In this document: positions 1 through 9,800 of the stretch, in pieces
How the letters are laid out: every line of letters starts with the position of its first letter
Position numbering within the stretch: the first letter of the stretch is position 1
DNA from: Janthinobacterium sp. 64
GTDB lineage: Bacteria > Pseudomonadota > Gammaproteobacteria > Burkholderiales > Burkholderiaceae_D
Assembly (NCBI RefSeq): GCF_002813325.1
Contig: NZ_PHUG01000002.1
Coordinates: 228,486-292,485, forward strand
Length of the DNA stretch: 64,000 nt
Direction of reading: 5' to 3'
The notes under the pieces: generated by a model
The model's database searches: none
Told to the model about the DNA's origin: nothing
Seen by the model: only the letters and a program-made list of their open reading frames with translations
Position numbers and translations under genes: made by a program

Positions 1-1
1 G

Positions 2-973
2 GCGCGGGCCATCTCGGCGCGCGGTGCGCGCGCTGGCGACATGGGCTACACGCCGTTCCGCAAACAGCCTTCACCAAGCAGCCAGGCCGACATCATGCGT
101 TTTGCGCGCGCGATGTTCACGGCCTTCCATGGCACCGGCTACCTGCGCGTCAATCCCATGATACTCACCCGGACACCGAAGCCGCGCCGGCTGGACACCA
201 GCCGGTCGATTGCACCCGACATCTATGACCTGGTGCTGGGCGTGATGGAGCGCCAGCGGGACGAGGGGCAGGTGGCGTATCAGCGGCATTTGCGTGACCG
301 TTTTGTCCTGGTCTTCCTGCGCGAAACGGGCCTGCGCGCATCAGAACTGGTGGGTGCCAGCATGGGGGCCGTGTATGCGCTGAGCGATCCGGAAGCGGGT
401 AAAACCTACTGGGTGGTGCGCGTCGACGAGGAGGATGCCAAAGGCGCCAATGAACGTTCGATTCCGCTCACCCGCGTGGCAATGGATGCATTGATCGCCT
501 ACCGGCTGGGTTTCGGGCTCCCAGCGCTGCCCGCTCCAAACGAGGTGCAGCCCATCGTGCTGTCTCCGCGCACCCGGCCGCTGTCAATCAACGCCCGTGC
601 CGTCAAGGGCGCGGCCGACCGGCGCTTCTTTGGCGCCTGGGGCAGCGTCACCACGCGGCAGGGACTCTACAAGATCGTCAAGGGCCGGATCACGGATGCC
701 GCGCAGGTGCTGCAGCGCGACGGCATGCACGATGCCGCCACTGAATTGCTGAAGGCCTCGCCGCACTGGCTGCGGCACACCTTCGCCAAGGCGACGTTGT
801 TGCATGGGCACAGTGTGGTGGACGTCGCCGCCGCCCTGGGCCATGCCAGTGTCGACACCACCATGATCTACACGGAGCAGGGTGCGCTCGATCAAATCAG
901 GGCTTGGGAGCGGCGCCGGCCGGGAGTATTGGCCGAGGTTGACGCAGTGCCCATACCGGCAGGCGCCGGCTAG
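2..973 (+). CDS. Tyrosine recombinase / phage-type integrase (5' end outside window)
   Basis: The C-terminal catalytic domain of a tyrosine site-specific recombinase is clear. Counting from the ATG at 41, the active-site set is R99 (TGLRASEL), K134, H242 and R245 (HWLRHTFA), H268 (LGHAS) and Y277 (TMIYTE). The reading frame stays open to the left edge of the window, and the residues around that ATG look like the middle of an N-terminal core-binding (SAM-like) domain. The true start is therefore probably upstream, and ATG 41 would give an unusually short N-terminal domain. The family catalyses strand exchange at att-like sites on mobile elements. No partner gene is visible because the window begins here. 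The assignment to the family is secure; the specific element is unknown. Confidence 0.9.
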   Translation, partial: ARAISARGARAGDMGYTPFRKQPSPSSQADIMRFARAMFTAFHGTGYLRVNPMILTRTPKPRRLDTSRSIAPDIYDLVLGVMERQRDEGQVAYQRHLRDRFVLVFLRETGLRASELVGASMGAVYALSDPEAGKTYWVVRVDEEDAKGANERSIPLTRVAMDALIAYRLGFGLPALPAPNEVQPIVLSPRTRPLSINARAVKGAADRRFFGAWGSVTTRQGLYKIVKGRITDAAQVLQRDGMHDAATELLKASPHWLRHTFAKATLLHGHSVVDVAAALGHASVDTTMIYTEQGALDQIRAWERRRPGVLAEVDAVPIPAGAG

Positions 974-1272
974 TCTTCGTGCGTGCGGCGGCAGAGGTAT
1001 GTCTGTCAGACGGCAGGGATTGCCTGTGCGTCGCCTGTCACTACATGGCGCGGTGCACTGTCCATTGTTTCGGCAACTGCCGGATATGGCGCATGATTTT
1101 CTTTGCGGGTACGTCTGTTGTGGCTGGCATTCTTCCCCCGCCTGGCAGGTACGCAGCATCCCTGCACGTTGGTCTGGAGCGACAGCGAGGCAATAGCTGG
1201 TGTTGATACTGCGAGCAGCAATCGTCAGCCGACTCATGCGCCGTGCGTTGCGCCGAAAATGTGCGCATATGT
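974..1272. other. Intergenic, no gene seen
   Basis: This stretch lies between the recombinase stop and a small minus-strand gene. Short open frames occur on both strands, but none has a recognisable domain together with a ribosome binding site. I see no convincing terminator or repeat here. Confidence 0.4.
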
Positions 1273-1590
1273 TTACTTGCCGCGGGCGCGCAAGTAGGCT
1301 GCGGAAATTTCCTTTGGAGTTGGGCTGTATTTGCTTTGGCTAATATGGGGTTGTCTTTTAAGCGGAACTTCAGCAAGCATGGCTCCTTGTCGCACGGACG
1401 CTAGTGCTACCTCTGCTTGACTGGTCGAGATGTATTTGCGCGCATCTCGATTGTGGATTTCCTCATCAGGGGCTGCCCCTAGAGAGAGCAAGAGCCGTTT
1501 TTGATAGGCGATCTCATCGTCCACATCGAACCGCATGCCGGCAAGGTACAGCAGAGCGTGAAACTTGCTGATTTCGGTTTTTACGTTCAT
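1273..1590 (-). CDS. Small hypothetical protein (105 aa)
   Basis: I do not recognise the family. The protein looks real rather than a shadow: it has an acidic N-terminal half (DVDDEIAYQKRLLLSLG), a balanced composition, and an AAAGGG-type Shine-Dalgarno about 10 nt before the ATG at 1590. It shows no signal peptide and no membrane segment, and is probably a small cytoplasmic helical protein. It lies on the same strand as the kfrA-like gene upstream of it but is separated by about 310 bp, so co-transcription is not assured. Confidence 0.45.
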   Translation of the reverse strand: MNVKTEISKFHALLYLAGMRFDVDDEIAYQKRLLLSLGAAPDEEIHNRDARKYISTSQAEVALASVRQGAMLAEVPLKRQPHISQSKYSPTPKEISAAYLRARGK

Positions 1591-1900
1591 GGCTATGCCC
1601 TTTTAGTTTGTTCTTTATCAGACTGGTTTTCGCTAGCGTCCCCGTTGAAGCCTCTGACGTGCTGGTCGCTTTCCTTTATGCATTTGTATTTGCTTAGCTG
1701 CGCAGCTAATCGAGCAGTTACAGCTAAACAACATGATCGTCGAATTCTGACGCCACTGCAAAGTGAGTGCGTTAGCGCCGCTATCCCTGGTGGAAGTTAC
1801 TTCAGATTGCAGCGCTGATTAGCTGCCCCGGTTTTGGGTTTTCCTGGGTGTGATGTCTGGCGTTCCGATGTGCATCGATTTATGCCAGTATCAGGCCTAG
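1591..1900. other. Intergenic between small hypothetical gene and kfrA-like gene
   Basis: No supported gene. A short inverted repeat (GGCCT-AGTC-AGGCC, about 1890-1905) sits at the end of the kfrA-like gene and could help end transcription on the minus strand, but no T-run follows it. Nothing else stands out. Confidence 0.35.
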
Positions 1901-2776
1901 TCAGGCCGCGATCTTGCCGCGCAATTCAGCCGTGGTCTCGATTGCCTGGCGCTCGCTGGAGCGCGAGGCTGCGAGGTTTTCCCTGAGCGAACTGATGGTG
2001 CGTTCTGCTTGCTCCAATCGTGCGTTGCCCGCCTCGATGGCCACGCGTGTCGATGTTAGTTCGGCGACCTGGCGGCGCTCCCGCTCTTGGCTGGTGGTTA
2101 ACTGACCTTCCAGGGACTCGATGCGCAGCTTATTCTCGGTTACACGCTCGGCTAAATGCTCCCGCTGGGCGGTGCTAACTGCTGCCGTTTGCTCGGCAGC
2201 GGTACGTGCACGCCGTTCAGACTCTGACTCGGCTTTTGCAGAAGCCAGGTCGGCTTCTAGGCGCGGCATGGCTTCCAGCCGCATTTCCAGCTTGGCCAGT
2301 TCGGTGTGAACGCGCTCGGCGCCAGCTCGTTGCGTCAGGGCTTCTTCCCGCGCGTTTGCCAGGTCGCGTTCCAGTTGGTCGATACGGCCCTGGAGGGCAG
2401 CGTTGGCGTCCATGAGCTGACCGATATTGTCCTCTTGCTCTTCAAGCCGCTCCGCTATTTGCTTGTTCTCTCGCGCCAGATCCGCAGCCGTTTCTTCGCT
2501 GTTCGCCAGCTGTGATTGCACCTCCGCTGTCGCGCGCGCCACCTCCTGGCCGAAATGTTCCTGCAGTACGCGCATCAGGACTGGGGAGAGTGTGATGCCC
2601 GTTGCCTGTTGCGGCTGGCCGCTTTCCCAGTTCTTGAGCATGGGATGTACTGTCCCTGGGCTTCCGCTGCCATGTTCGGCGATGATCAGGCGAACGGTCG
2701 GTTTTGCTCCTGTGGATTTCAGACGGTTTGCAATAGCGTTGACGTGATCTTGCGTGATGGTGGCGAGGCGGGGCAT
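1901..2776 (-). CDS. KfrA-like coiled-coil DNA-binding protein
   Basis: This 291-aa protein has the KfrA layout. Residues 1 to about 110 match the plasmid replication-region DNA-binding N-terminal domain (TQDHVNAIANRL, then SGSPGTVHPMLKNW). Residues from about 90 to 285 form a long alpha-helical coiled coil rich in E, A, Q and R. KfrA proteins of IncP-type plasmids bind their own promoter and form filament-like multimers. Relatives occur on plasmids and on integrative elements next to tyrosine recombinases, and a recombinase lies less than 1 kb away here. An ATG at 2776 preceded by CAGGATACAG is the likely start. A palindromic site directly upstream (2797-2831) fits autoregulation. Confidence 0.85.
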   Translation of the reverse strand: MPRLATITQDHVNAIANRLKSTGAKPTVRLIIAEHGSGSPGTVHPMLKNWESGQPQQATGITLSPVLMRVLQEHFGQEVARATAEVQSQLANSEETAADLARENKQIAERLEEQEDNIGQLMDANAALQGRIDQLERDLANAREEALTQRAGAERVHTELAKLEMRLEAMPRLEADLASAKAESESERRARTAAEQTAAVSTAQREHLAERVTENKLRIESLEGQLTTSQERERRQVAELTSTRVAIEAGNARLEQAERTISSLRENLAASRSSERQAIETTAELRGKIAA

Positions 2777-2796
2777 CTGTATCCTGAGTCTATTTT

Positions 2797-2831
2797 GTTA
2801 CGTATCATTTGTTTCGTAACAGATGATACGT
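2797..2831. promoter_or_regulatory. Overlapping palindromes upstream of kfrA-like gene (putative operator)
   Basis: Two perfect inverted repeats interlock here: ACGTATCAT (2800-2808) with ATGATACGT (2823-2831), and GTTACG (2797-2802) with CGTAAC (2815-2820). They lie about 20-55 nt upstream of the kfrA-like start. KfrA is known to bind such repeats in its own promoter, so an autoregulatory operator is the likely role. Binding by this protein is inferred. Confidence 0.55.
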
Positions 2832-2832
2832 T

Positions 2833-3171
2833 ATGAATCCTATTCGTGCAATTGCCGAGAGGTGGTGTGCTGGGCAAGGCTCCTCAAAAATGGAGCCAGC
2901 TCAACTGTCTACTCAGCGCGAAGACAATTTTCTCTGTTTCGAACACCTCGCCAAAACGCCGCAGGTGGCACAGGTTCGTTGTGCCAACGCCGCTTCCGTG
3001 CTTGGTTTCCAAAGGACGTACCAGCGGAGCGAGGATCTCTTCGCCGTCAACGGCATCGGCGAAAGCGAGTACTTACTGGCCCTTACCTCTGTGACTGTTA
3101 CTGTTGTCCGGCGGGCTGGAGCGGAGTATTTTGACGATGCGCAGAGTTCAGCTGTTTCGGCGCGCCTTTAA
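2833..3171 (+). CDS. Doubtful small ORF divergent from kfrA-like gene
   Basis: The open frame is 112 aa, divergent from the kfrA-like gene. The ATG lies 2 nt after the operator-like repeat and has no Shine-Dalgarno. No domain is recognisable. It could be leaderless, a decayed gene or chance, and is listed only because nothing else occupies the stretch. Confidence 0.2.
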   Translation: MNPIRAIAERWCAGQGSSKMEPAQLSTQREDNFLCFEHLAKTPQVAQVRCANAASVLGFQRTYQRSEDLFAVNGIGESEYLLALTSVTVTVVRRAGAEYFDDAQSSAVSARL

Positions 3172-3238
3172 GAAATAACTGTGTTAATGTACAGTGGTTT
3201 CAATCTTAAAATGTTTAGCCAGAAAGGATGCGTTGTCT

Positions 3239-3700
3239 ATGCGCTTACTTGTATGCCATCCGTTGCCGTTGAGGGCGCGCGTGTTATTTATTCGTTCCAA
3301 TGGCGTACTGTTCGCATCGGAAGGAAGTCCAGAGATGACGCGCCGCTATGTCTGGGCGCCTGTTCTTGAGAGCCTGCTTGTGCCTTATCCCGATGTGTGT
3401 GTCGTTTTTCTGCGCTCAGAGGAGGAAGCGCAGGAGCCCGAGACGCTCAAGGGAAACTTAGGGCGGCTTGGACAGCGTGTTATCGATGTCTTGACGTCAG
3501 ATGATCGTTCCATCGCCGAAACGGTGCGTGGTTGGCGGGAGCATCATCCCGAGGTGAGGCAAATGTGTCTGCTGACCTCCGCTGGTGGCGCAGTTGCCGA
3601 TATGGTGGATATCGTATGTGATGCTGCGCGGGGCGTCAGCGCGATCGAGGTGAAGTCGCAGCTGCAGGGCTGGTTGGAGGTGGAGCGGATGGTGGCTTGA
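3239..3700 (+). CDS. Degenerate HAD-like protein (HAD_SAK-type fold)
   Basis: The frame can start at 3194, but ATG 3239 is preceded by AGAAAGGA at good spacing, giving 153 aa. The pattern RVLFIRSNGVLF, then a tryptophan, then LESLLVPYPDVCVVFLRS resembles the compact HAD-type domains found in small bacterial proteins, where the first strand normally reads as a DFDGVL motif. Here the nucleophile position reads RSNGVL, so the catalytic aspartates appear to be lost. It is probably a non-catalytic or binding variant. The fold assignment is by eye and moderate at best. No partner operon is evident, and the next gene on the right is convergent. Confidence 0.5.
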   Translation: MRLLVCHPLPLRARVLFIRSNGVLFASEGSPEMTRRYVWAPVLESLLVPYPDVCVVFLRSEEEAQEPETLKGNLGRLGQRVIDVLTSDDRSIAETVRGWREHHPEVRQMCLLTSAGGAVADMVDIVCDAARGVSAIEVKSQLQGWLEVERMVA

Positions 3701-4114
3701 AGTATGTCGCGCCATGCGGATTGGGCCGGCAAAAAGTGCTTGCATCAACGCTGTGCTGTCGCCAGTCATGCAATGTGGCGCAATGCTGATCGTGGCAGTG
3801 GATTTTGGTTTTTACGGATGCGACTTGGGCTGATCGAATGCATTCGCATACTGCGGATGGAAAACACGTCAAGCCGGACTAGTGCTGGCATTGCATATCG
3901 ATACGCTGAGGCTCCGGCAGCGATGCATTTGCAGGAGTGGCACCATGCCACTTTTGAGCTATCGCCGAGGCGCAGCTCCACAGTATCGATCGCGCATCGG
4001 CACTGAACCATCCGCTCACTGGGTAGATGCTCGCGTCATTGGACGGCACTTAATGTAGCGGAGGCTTGCCAATCGTTGCGCTGCCTGATGCACCGAGTGA
4101 GCAAGTAAATATGT
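3701..4114. other. Intergenic between convergent genes
   Basis: No supported gene in about 410 bp between the HAD-like gene and the end of hipA. Open frames on both strands lack domains and ribosome binding sites. The stretch may hold transcription ends for both neighbours, but I see no clean hairpin with a T-run. Confidence 0.35.
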
Positions 4115-5452
4115 TTATGTCGGCATACCGCGCAGGCGCTCGCATTGGCGCAGCAGCCCCTGGAAAATGGCCTCGGCAATGTCGACGGGGAAGTCCTGTG
4201 GAAGGCGGGCAGTCACGGTATCGACTACACCCGTGGCGCCGGCGAGTACTTCGTCAATTATCGCCTCGGCGGCAGCCGCACCGAGCCCCACTTGGCGCGC
4301 ATGATTCGCCCAATGGCGACGCTGGATCTGATCGATGTGATAGTAGTTGCTTGAACCGCGCACTGCCATTGCTAACTTGGCGCGTTGATGGGCGAGCTGA
4401 TGCGCACCAGGTCCGATGATCGGATGGGCAGACAAGACGTCATACAGTGGCGTTGCCTTAAATTGACTGTTCGGAAGGTGGAAAATACTAAAGTTCTTGG
4501 CGTGGCCATCGGTGGCAGCCAGTAACCAGAAGATGAGCTGCGTTTTAAAGAAACGCGCCCGGTCGATTTCCGCTTGTGTCGAGCCGAGCAGAATGTCCAT
4601 GATCTGTGTGATCCCTGGTCCGCCATCGGACTGGTACTTTTGCAGCGGCGATGTGCCTGTGGCCTGACAAAAGTCCTCTTGTGGCAAACGCACGATCCAA
4701 CTGCCGTCTTGTGCGCGTCGGCGGTCGAAACGCTCGACGACCAGCGCTTTCATGCCATCGAAAGTCTCTATCGTGCAGGAGGCTGTGGGTAGTCCAAAGG
4801 CCCGCATTATGTGCGAACAGAGCCATTCATTTTCGACGGAGGTGCGCATATCCGCCTGCATGTTACCCACCAATCCCATTGGCAATTTCACGATATGGGT
4901 CGTTGGGGTATTCCCAGTTGGCCGGTGCCATTGGTCTTGATGCCATAAAAGGGCCGTTTTCTCCTGCGCGCCGGCGATCGACAGGCGCAGATCGGTGTAG
5001 TCTTCAGCTTGGCCGAATGGGGTGTCGGCGAGCGTGTTGCGCAATAGGCGGGCGACGCCGGCTGCATCCAGTACATCACCAGTGATCGAAAATAGATCAA
5101 CGGGCTGTTCATCTGGCGGGAGCAGCTGGATCGCGCCAACGCAGTCGCGCCCGACAGCCGCTAGCAGTTGATATGGCTCGATGCCTTCGGTTCGGAAGTG
5201 TAGGGCCATGCGGCGGCGGATTTGGTCACTGTCGGGGAGCAGATTATCGAAGTAGTACTGCACCATGGGACCGCGGTACGCCTCGTTGTGCGGCTTGAAT
5301 GGCATCGAGAGTGAGAGCGGCCTGCTGGCGTCATCGACTAGCCATGAATCGAAATACGTGAATGCGTATTTTCCGGGCATGGCGTCCCAAAATCCCACCG
5401 GGGTGCCGTTCAACCAGACATTGAGACGCTGCGCATGTGCTTTTCTTCCCAT
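4115..5452 (-). CDS. hipA: HipA-type serine/threonine kinase toxin
   Basis: This is a full-length HipA (445 aa). The family phosphorylates a translation target (glutamyl-tRNA synthetase in E. coli) and causes growth arrest and persistence. The N-terminal HipA domain (about 10-115) is followed by the kinase. The activation-loop motif SIAGAQEKTALL places the autophosphorylated serine at S158. The catalytic signature TDGHAKNF carries D315, and a second metal-binding aspartate sits at D338 in PLYDVL. The gene starts 3 nt after hipB, which encodes its antitoxin and co-repressor. All key residues are present, so the toxin should be active. Assignment is secure; the target in this host is not shown. 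Confidence 0.93.
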   Translation of the reverse strand: MGRKAHAQRLNVWLNGTPVGFWDAMPGKYAFTYFDSWLVDDASRPLSLSMPFKPHNEAYRGPMVQYYFDNLLPDSDQIRRRMALHFRTEGIEPYQLLAAVGRDCVGAIQLLPPDEQPVDLFSITGDVLDAAGVARLLRNTLADTPFGQAEDYTDLRLSIAGAQEKTALLWHQDQWHRPTGNTPTTHIVKLPMGLVGNMQADMRTSVENEWLCSHIMRAFGLPTASCTIETFDGMKALVVERFDRRRAQDGSWIVRLPQEDFCQATGTSPLQKYQSDGGPGITQIMDILLGSTQAEIDRARFFKTQLIFWLLAATDGHAKNFSIFHLPNSQFKATPLYDVLSAHPIIGPGAHQLAHQRAKLAMAVRGSSNYYHIDQIQRRHWANHARQVGLGAAAAEAIIDEVLAGATGVVDTVTARLPQDFPVDIAEAIFQGLLRQCERLRGMPT

Positions 5453-5455
5453 GGA

Positions 5456-5839
5456 TTACCAAATCTCTTTCTTCGCCGACGGCGGGGTGATTTTTGCCGG
5501 CGCCTGTATTCCTTTGACCTGTTTGGGGCCGTTTGGGCCGGCCTTTGTTGGGCGGGGCAGGGCAGGAGCGCTTAAGGGCGTGCCTAGAAAGGAGGGCTGC
5601 ATGTCGTCGGGCTGATCTGGTTCGTTGCTGTCGGCTAGTACGAGTTCGACACCGAGCAGGCGCAGTACCAGGTAGAGGCGTTCCACACTGGTCGATGCGG
5701 GATTGGCTTCGATTTGCGCGTAACTTTGCTGTGTTATGCCGAGCTGTTCTGCCAGAGCTTGTTGCGTCAGGCCGGCTTGCTTGCGAAAGCTGACCAGCAG
5801 GGGACGTATTTGCTGAAGTGTTCGGATTGGATAGCGCAT
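5456..5839 (-). CDS. hipB: HipB-type HTH antitoxin with C-terminal extension
   Basis: The N-terminal 70 residues form an Xre/Cro-type helix-turn-helix (FRKQAGLTQQALAEQLGI with TQQSYAQIEA as recognition helix). This domain binds the hip operator and neutralises HipA. The protein is 127 aa, longer than E. coli HipB (88 aa). The extra C-terminal part (about 75-127) is rich in P, K and A and ends in KKEIW; a bulky C-terminal residue recalls the HipB tail that docks HipA, but that parallel is inference. The gene precedes hipA by 3 nt, the usual order, and operator-like repeats lie upstream. Confidence 0.9.
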   Translation of the reverse strand: MRYPIRTLQQIRPLLVSFRKQAGLTQQALAEQLGITQQSYAQIEANPASTSVERLYLVLRLLGVELVLADSNEPDQPDDMQPSFLGTPLSAPALPRPTKAGPNGPKQVKGIQAPAKITPPSAKKEIW

Positions 5840-5851
5840 GAGGTAACTCCG

Positions 5852-5938
5852 GCTGTATTTTTCACAGTATATACATTGTAAATATTAAATACAACCTTTA
5901 ACTTGTATATTGAATTTACAGTACCTTAGCTGTATTTT
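5852..5938. promoter_or_regulatory. hipBA promoter/operator region
   Basis: The AT-rich DNA upstream of hipB holds a perfect inverted repeat, ATACAA (5889-5894), 8 nt, TTGTAT (5903-5908). The arm and spacer layout matches the E. coli HipB operator type (arms separated by 8 nt), with a different sequence. A direct repeat GCTGTATTTT occurs at 5852-5861 and 5929-5938, and TACA-T-TGTA at 5872-5880. Multiple sites would suit cooperative repression by HipB or HipBA. Function is inferred. Confidence 0.5.
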
Positions 5939-5939
5939 G

Positions 5940-6294
5940 TGCTGCTGGAATGCTATTTCTGTTGTGTATATTCGCCTCATGAAGTTATCCCCGCTTTCGG
6001 TGCACAAGCATGTGTATAACTTATTGACCTTGTCCTGAAAAGCGCAAACTGCATGGTTGACGGACAGGTGCTGTTTTTATAGTCAGTGTCAGCCTTGCGG
6101 TATTTACTGAGCGTTTTCACCGATCTGCATGACGTCAACCTCTCACCGTTTAGCATGCATATGAATGTGTCCAACGCTGAGTATGATCAGCTGTTCACTT
6201 TGACGCCATCGGCTAGCGTTCCTTGCTTGGTTCTATTCGGCACTCAGCGGTTTTTCTTGCTTAGTAGACCGAAGGCGGGAGGCGTCCATTACAT
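5940..6294. other. Intergenic between hipBA promoter and IS3 relic
   Basis: No convincing gene. The small open frames on either strand have no domain and no ribosome binding site. The right edge (about 6240-6294) may be the decayed beginning of an IS3 orfA belonging to the relic at 6295-6360. Confidence 0.35.
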
Positions 6295-6360
6295 TCTTTC
6301 AAAAATCTGAGTTTGGGAAAATTCTACTTTTAAACGCGATCATTTGGCGGGGGGATTACC
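6295..6360 (-). mobile_element. Solo left-end relic of an IS3-family element
   Basis: Read on the minus strand, 6360 to 6295 runs GGTAATCCCCCC, then CCAAATGATCGCGTTT, AAAAGTAGAATTTTCC and AGATTTTTGAAAG. This closely matches the left end of the IS3-family element at 55124 (GGTAATCCCCCCC, CCAAATGATCGCG and so on), with a few substitutions. No intact transposase accompanies it; a short decayed frame follows toward 6240. The outer end of the relic faces right, toward the rhs gene. Confidence 0.65.
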
Positions 6361-6843
6361 GTCCCCGTCTTGTCTGAGCCGCCTTGAGCTGGTCATCGTA
6401 TTGTTAGATGATGGCAACACACAGCTAGGAAGCGGCACGTTTCAAACCATTGGAATTTCAGCCGCGAGGGTCCAGAGTTGGAGGTTGTCGGCAAGCCTTG
6501 CTTGATCACCAGGCTGCGCGCGGCAACAATCATGGAATCCATCGCGTGCCAGGCAGGATATCGATCGCCTGAACATCGCCCGTCGAGAGCGTCTTTGCCA
6601 ATAAAAATATCCAGCCTCCCGGTAGTGCCCATCTTCAAATGCAGAAAATTTTCAAAATTACCTAAACAATTGCAGAAAAGTCTGGATACCTTGTTTGAGA
6701 GCGGTGGATTGCTCCCGGACGGTATTGCCGACCCCCCCGCTAGCGGTAAGAACGCTGCGGTCATTGTGCTTTTCTTCCTGGACGATCCCCTCAAAGATCA
6801 ATGATATGCCTGGCCGGGCCAGGTGGATAGACAGGGGAAACAG
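6361..6843. other. Upstream region of the giant rhs gene
   Basis: No supported coding gene. A shadow frame on the minus strand and a 108-aa frame on the plus strand exist but lack domains. The stretch should contain the rhs promoter, yet I cannot point to a convincing -35/-10 pair. A Shine-Dalgarno (AGGGGAAA, 6833-6840) sits immediately before the rhs start. Confidence 0.35.
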
Positions 6844-9800
6844 ATGGTAGCGATTGTCAGCGGCAATACTCTTGGCTTGTTGGGCGGTTCGTCGGCGACG
6901 CTGGGGCAGCAAGGAGCGTTTGGCGCCGCCGGCATCGGCAAGAGCCAGGAAAATGGCTATCTGAATGTTTCCAATGGCAATATTGTCATGCAGCAGCGTG
7001 ATGACTTTATCGCGTCGCGCGGTATCGATTTGTCCTTGACACGCACGTATAACGCGCAAGGTGCGCTGGGCCAGCACTGGAAATTTGGCCTGAACCGCGA
7101 AGTTGGCGCCGTCACGGGTGTTGTCAACGGCGCTGGCAGCACGGTGGTGCGTATTGCGGGAGACGGCAGCGAAGCGCTGTATCGCTACGACGAGGCGCGT
7201 GGCGTGTATGTGTCGACCGATGGCCCCGGCGCCTACCATACCCTGGCGTATGACGCGGCGGGGCAGCGCTGGACCTGGAGCGCAGGCGACGGCCAGGTGC
7301 GCGAAGTGTATGACGCCGCCCAGCACGGCCGCATCATATCGTCTGCAGACGAGAACAATCATCAGCTCAGTTATTTCTATGATGCAAATAGCGGCTTGCT
7401 GTCGCGGGTGCTGACTGCCAGCGGCGATACGAGCTGGTTCGAGTACAGCAACGGCGACTTGGCGCAGGTGCGCGACGTGCTCGCCTCGGGCGTCGTACTC
7501 ACGCGCGTGCGCTATGGCTATGACGCGCAGCACCGCCTGACGTCGGTCACGACGGATCTGACGCCGGACGATAACAGTATCGCCGACGGTAAGGTGGCCG
7601 TGATCCGGTATGTCTACGACGGCACGAGTGAACGCATCGTTAGCGTGATGCAGGCCGACGGCACGGCGCTGTCCTTCACCTATCAACAATACGGCGGTGA
7701 ATGGCGCGTGGCATCGGTGACGGACGGCCTGGGCCGGCGCACGCAGCTGGCGTACGATCTTGCCGCCAACACCACGCGCGTGACCGATGCGCTCGGTGCC
7801 GTCAGCGTGTATGCCTATGATAGCCGAGGTCAGCTGACCGGCGTGACAACGCCGGCGGGCCAGCAGAGCACGTATGCGTATGACGCGCAGGGCAACTTGA
7901 TCCGAAGCGTGGACGCGCGCGGCAATGCGGTCGAGATGCAATACGACGCCAATGGCAACCAGATCCTGCAGCGCGATGCGCTGGGCAATACGATTACGCG
8001 CACCTATGATCCAGTGTGCAAGCTGCTGCTGACGGAAACGACGTATCAGATTGCCGATCCGGACGGTGCCGGCCCTGGCCAGCCGGGCCGGCCACAGACG
8101 ACGCGCTACGTGTATGACGCGGCAGGACATTTGCGCTTCCAGATCAGTCCGCAAGGGCGTGTGACCGAACATCGCTACGACGGTCCTGGCGCGCGTCTCA
8201 CCAGTGTGCAATATACGGTGGATAGCTATGACATTAGAAGTTTGGCGCCTACTAGCGCGCCAGACGAAGCGACGATGAGCGCCTGGGAAGCTGCTATCCG
8301 AGATAAGTCGACGACAACGCGTACCGACTACGAATACGACGTTCGTGGCTTGCTGGCACGTACGCGATCCTTTGCCACGGTATCCATCGCTGGCGCAGGA
8401 GTGCCTTTCAAGGCGTTCATATTGCGCTATGTATATGATCAGGCGGGCCGTCTGTTACAACAGATTGACAAGTCAAACAACGTAACCAACTTCGCGTACG
8501 ACGGACTGGGTCGATTGCTGACGACGACCGATCCCTTGGGCAATGTTATTCTTCATAGTTACGATGATGCAGGCGGCCGGATGTCCATTCGGCTGGCCAA
8601 TGGCCTGACGACCACCTCTGTCTACAATAAGGCAGGAGAGCTGACGGATGTTATCCAGACGGGCCTGGCCGGTGAAGAGCTGGGACGCACCAGCTATGCC
8701 TACGATGCTGATGGGCGGCTACGCATGACGACGGGTCCCACTGGACTACGCAGTTACGTGCTGTATGACGAGGCGGGCCGCAAGGCCGCGGACATCGCGG
8801 CCGACGGCGCGCTGACGCAGTACCAGTACGATGCGAACAACCAGCTGATCCGCACACTGCGCTATGCCCAAGTAGTCAACGGCGCAAGCATGGCGCGCCT
8901 GGTGGCGGCCGACGGTAGCCCGCTTGCTGCCACCTTGGCGCAAGCCGATGTGCTACCACCCGTTAGCGCGCAGGACCAGAATGAATGGCGCTTGTACGAT
9001 GCCGCCAGTCGCTTGCTCAAGACCGTCAGTGCCACAGGTGCCGTAAGCGATTTTGTGTATGACGGTGCTTCACGGCTGGTGCAAACTATCGCCCGCGCGA
9101 ATACGCTCGACGTGGCCGCCTTTGCTGCCCAACCCTCGCTGCAGAATGCTGACGTAGCGGCCGCTGCCGGTGACCGCAGCGTCTGGCGTGAATATGACGA
9201 CGATGGCTTGCTGCGTTTCGAGGTGGATGCGGATCGCTACATGAGGGAGTATGGCTACGATAGTGCTGGGCGCCTGATGACTATCAGGAAATATACGGCT
9301 CCGCTTTCAACGCTGCAAGCCGGCGTTGCACTTTCCGCCATGATTCCAGAGGCAAATTCCCAAGATCCGTGGACGACATTCAAATACGATGGGCGAGGTG
9401 CTTTGCTTTGGTCCTTTGACGGGGACGTGAGTGTCGTCAATAACTATGATCCTTTAGGGCGTTTAAAAGACACCACGCGCAGCCAACGCGACAGGACAGG
9501 AGCGGGATGGCTGCAGCGCGACCAATTCTATTATGACGCTGCTGGTCGCGTGCAAAGCATAACCCGTTCGATGGATGGTGTAGCCGACGAGACAACGTAT
9601 ACGTTTGACCTTGCTGGTAACAAAGTACGTGAAAGCAGTGCCAACAGTACTTTGTACTACCGATACGACCTACAAGGGCGATTGATCGGTGCTCTGTCGG
9701 CGCAAGGTGGGACGATGTTAACTGCACTTGGAACTAATTTGCCCGTTAGCCAGATTGAGCTTGTATGGCGCGCATACGGTATCCGGTATGAGTATGACGG

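Noticed and set aside
3704..4011. Opposing open frames of 80-100 codons between the HAD-like gene and hipA
   Set aside because: Both frames overlap each other, lack ribosome binding sites and show no domain.
6478..6804. 108-aa frame upstream of rhs as a gene
   Set aside because: No Shine-Dalgarno, no domain, and composition like non-coding DNA; a shadow frame also exists on the other strand.
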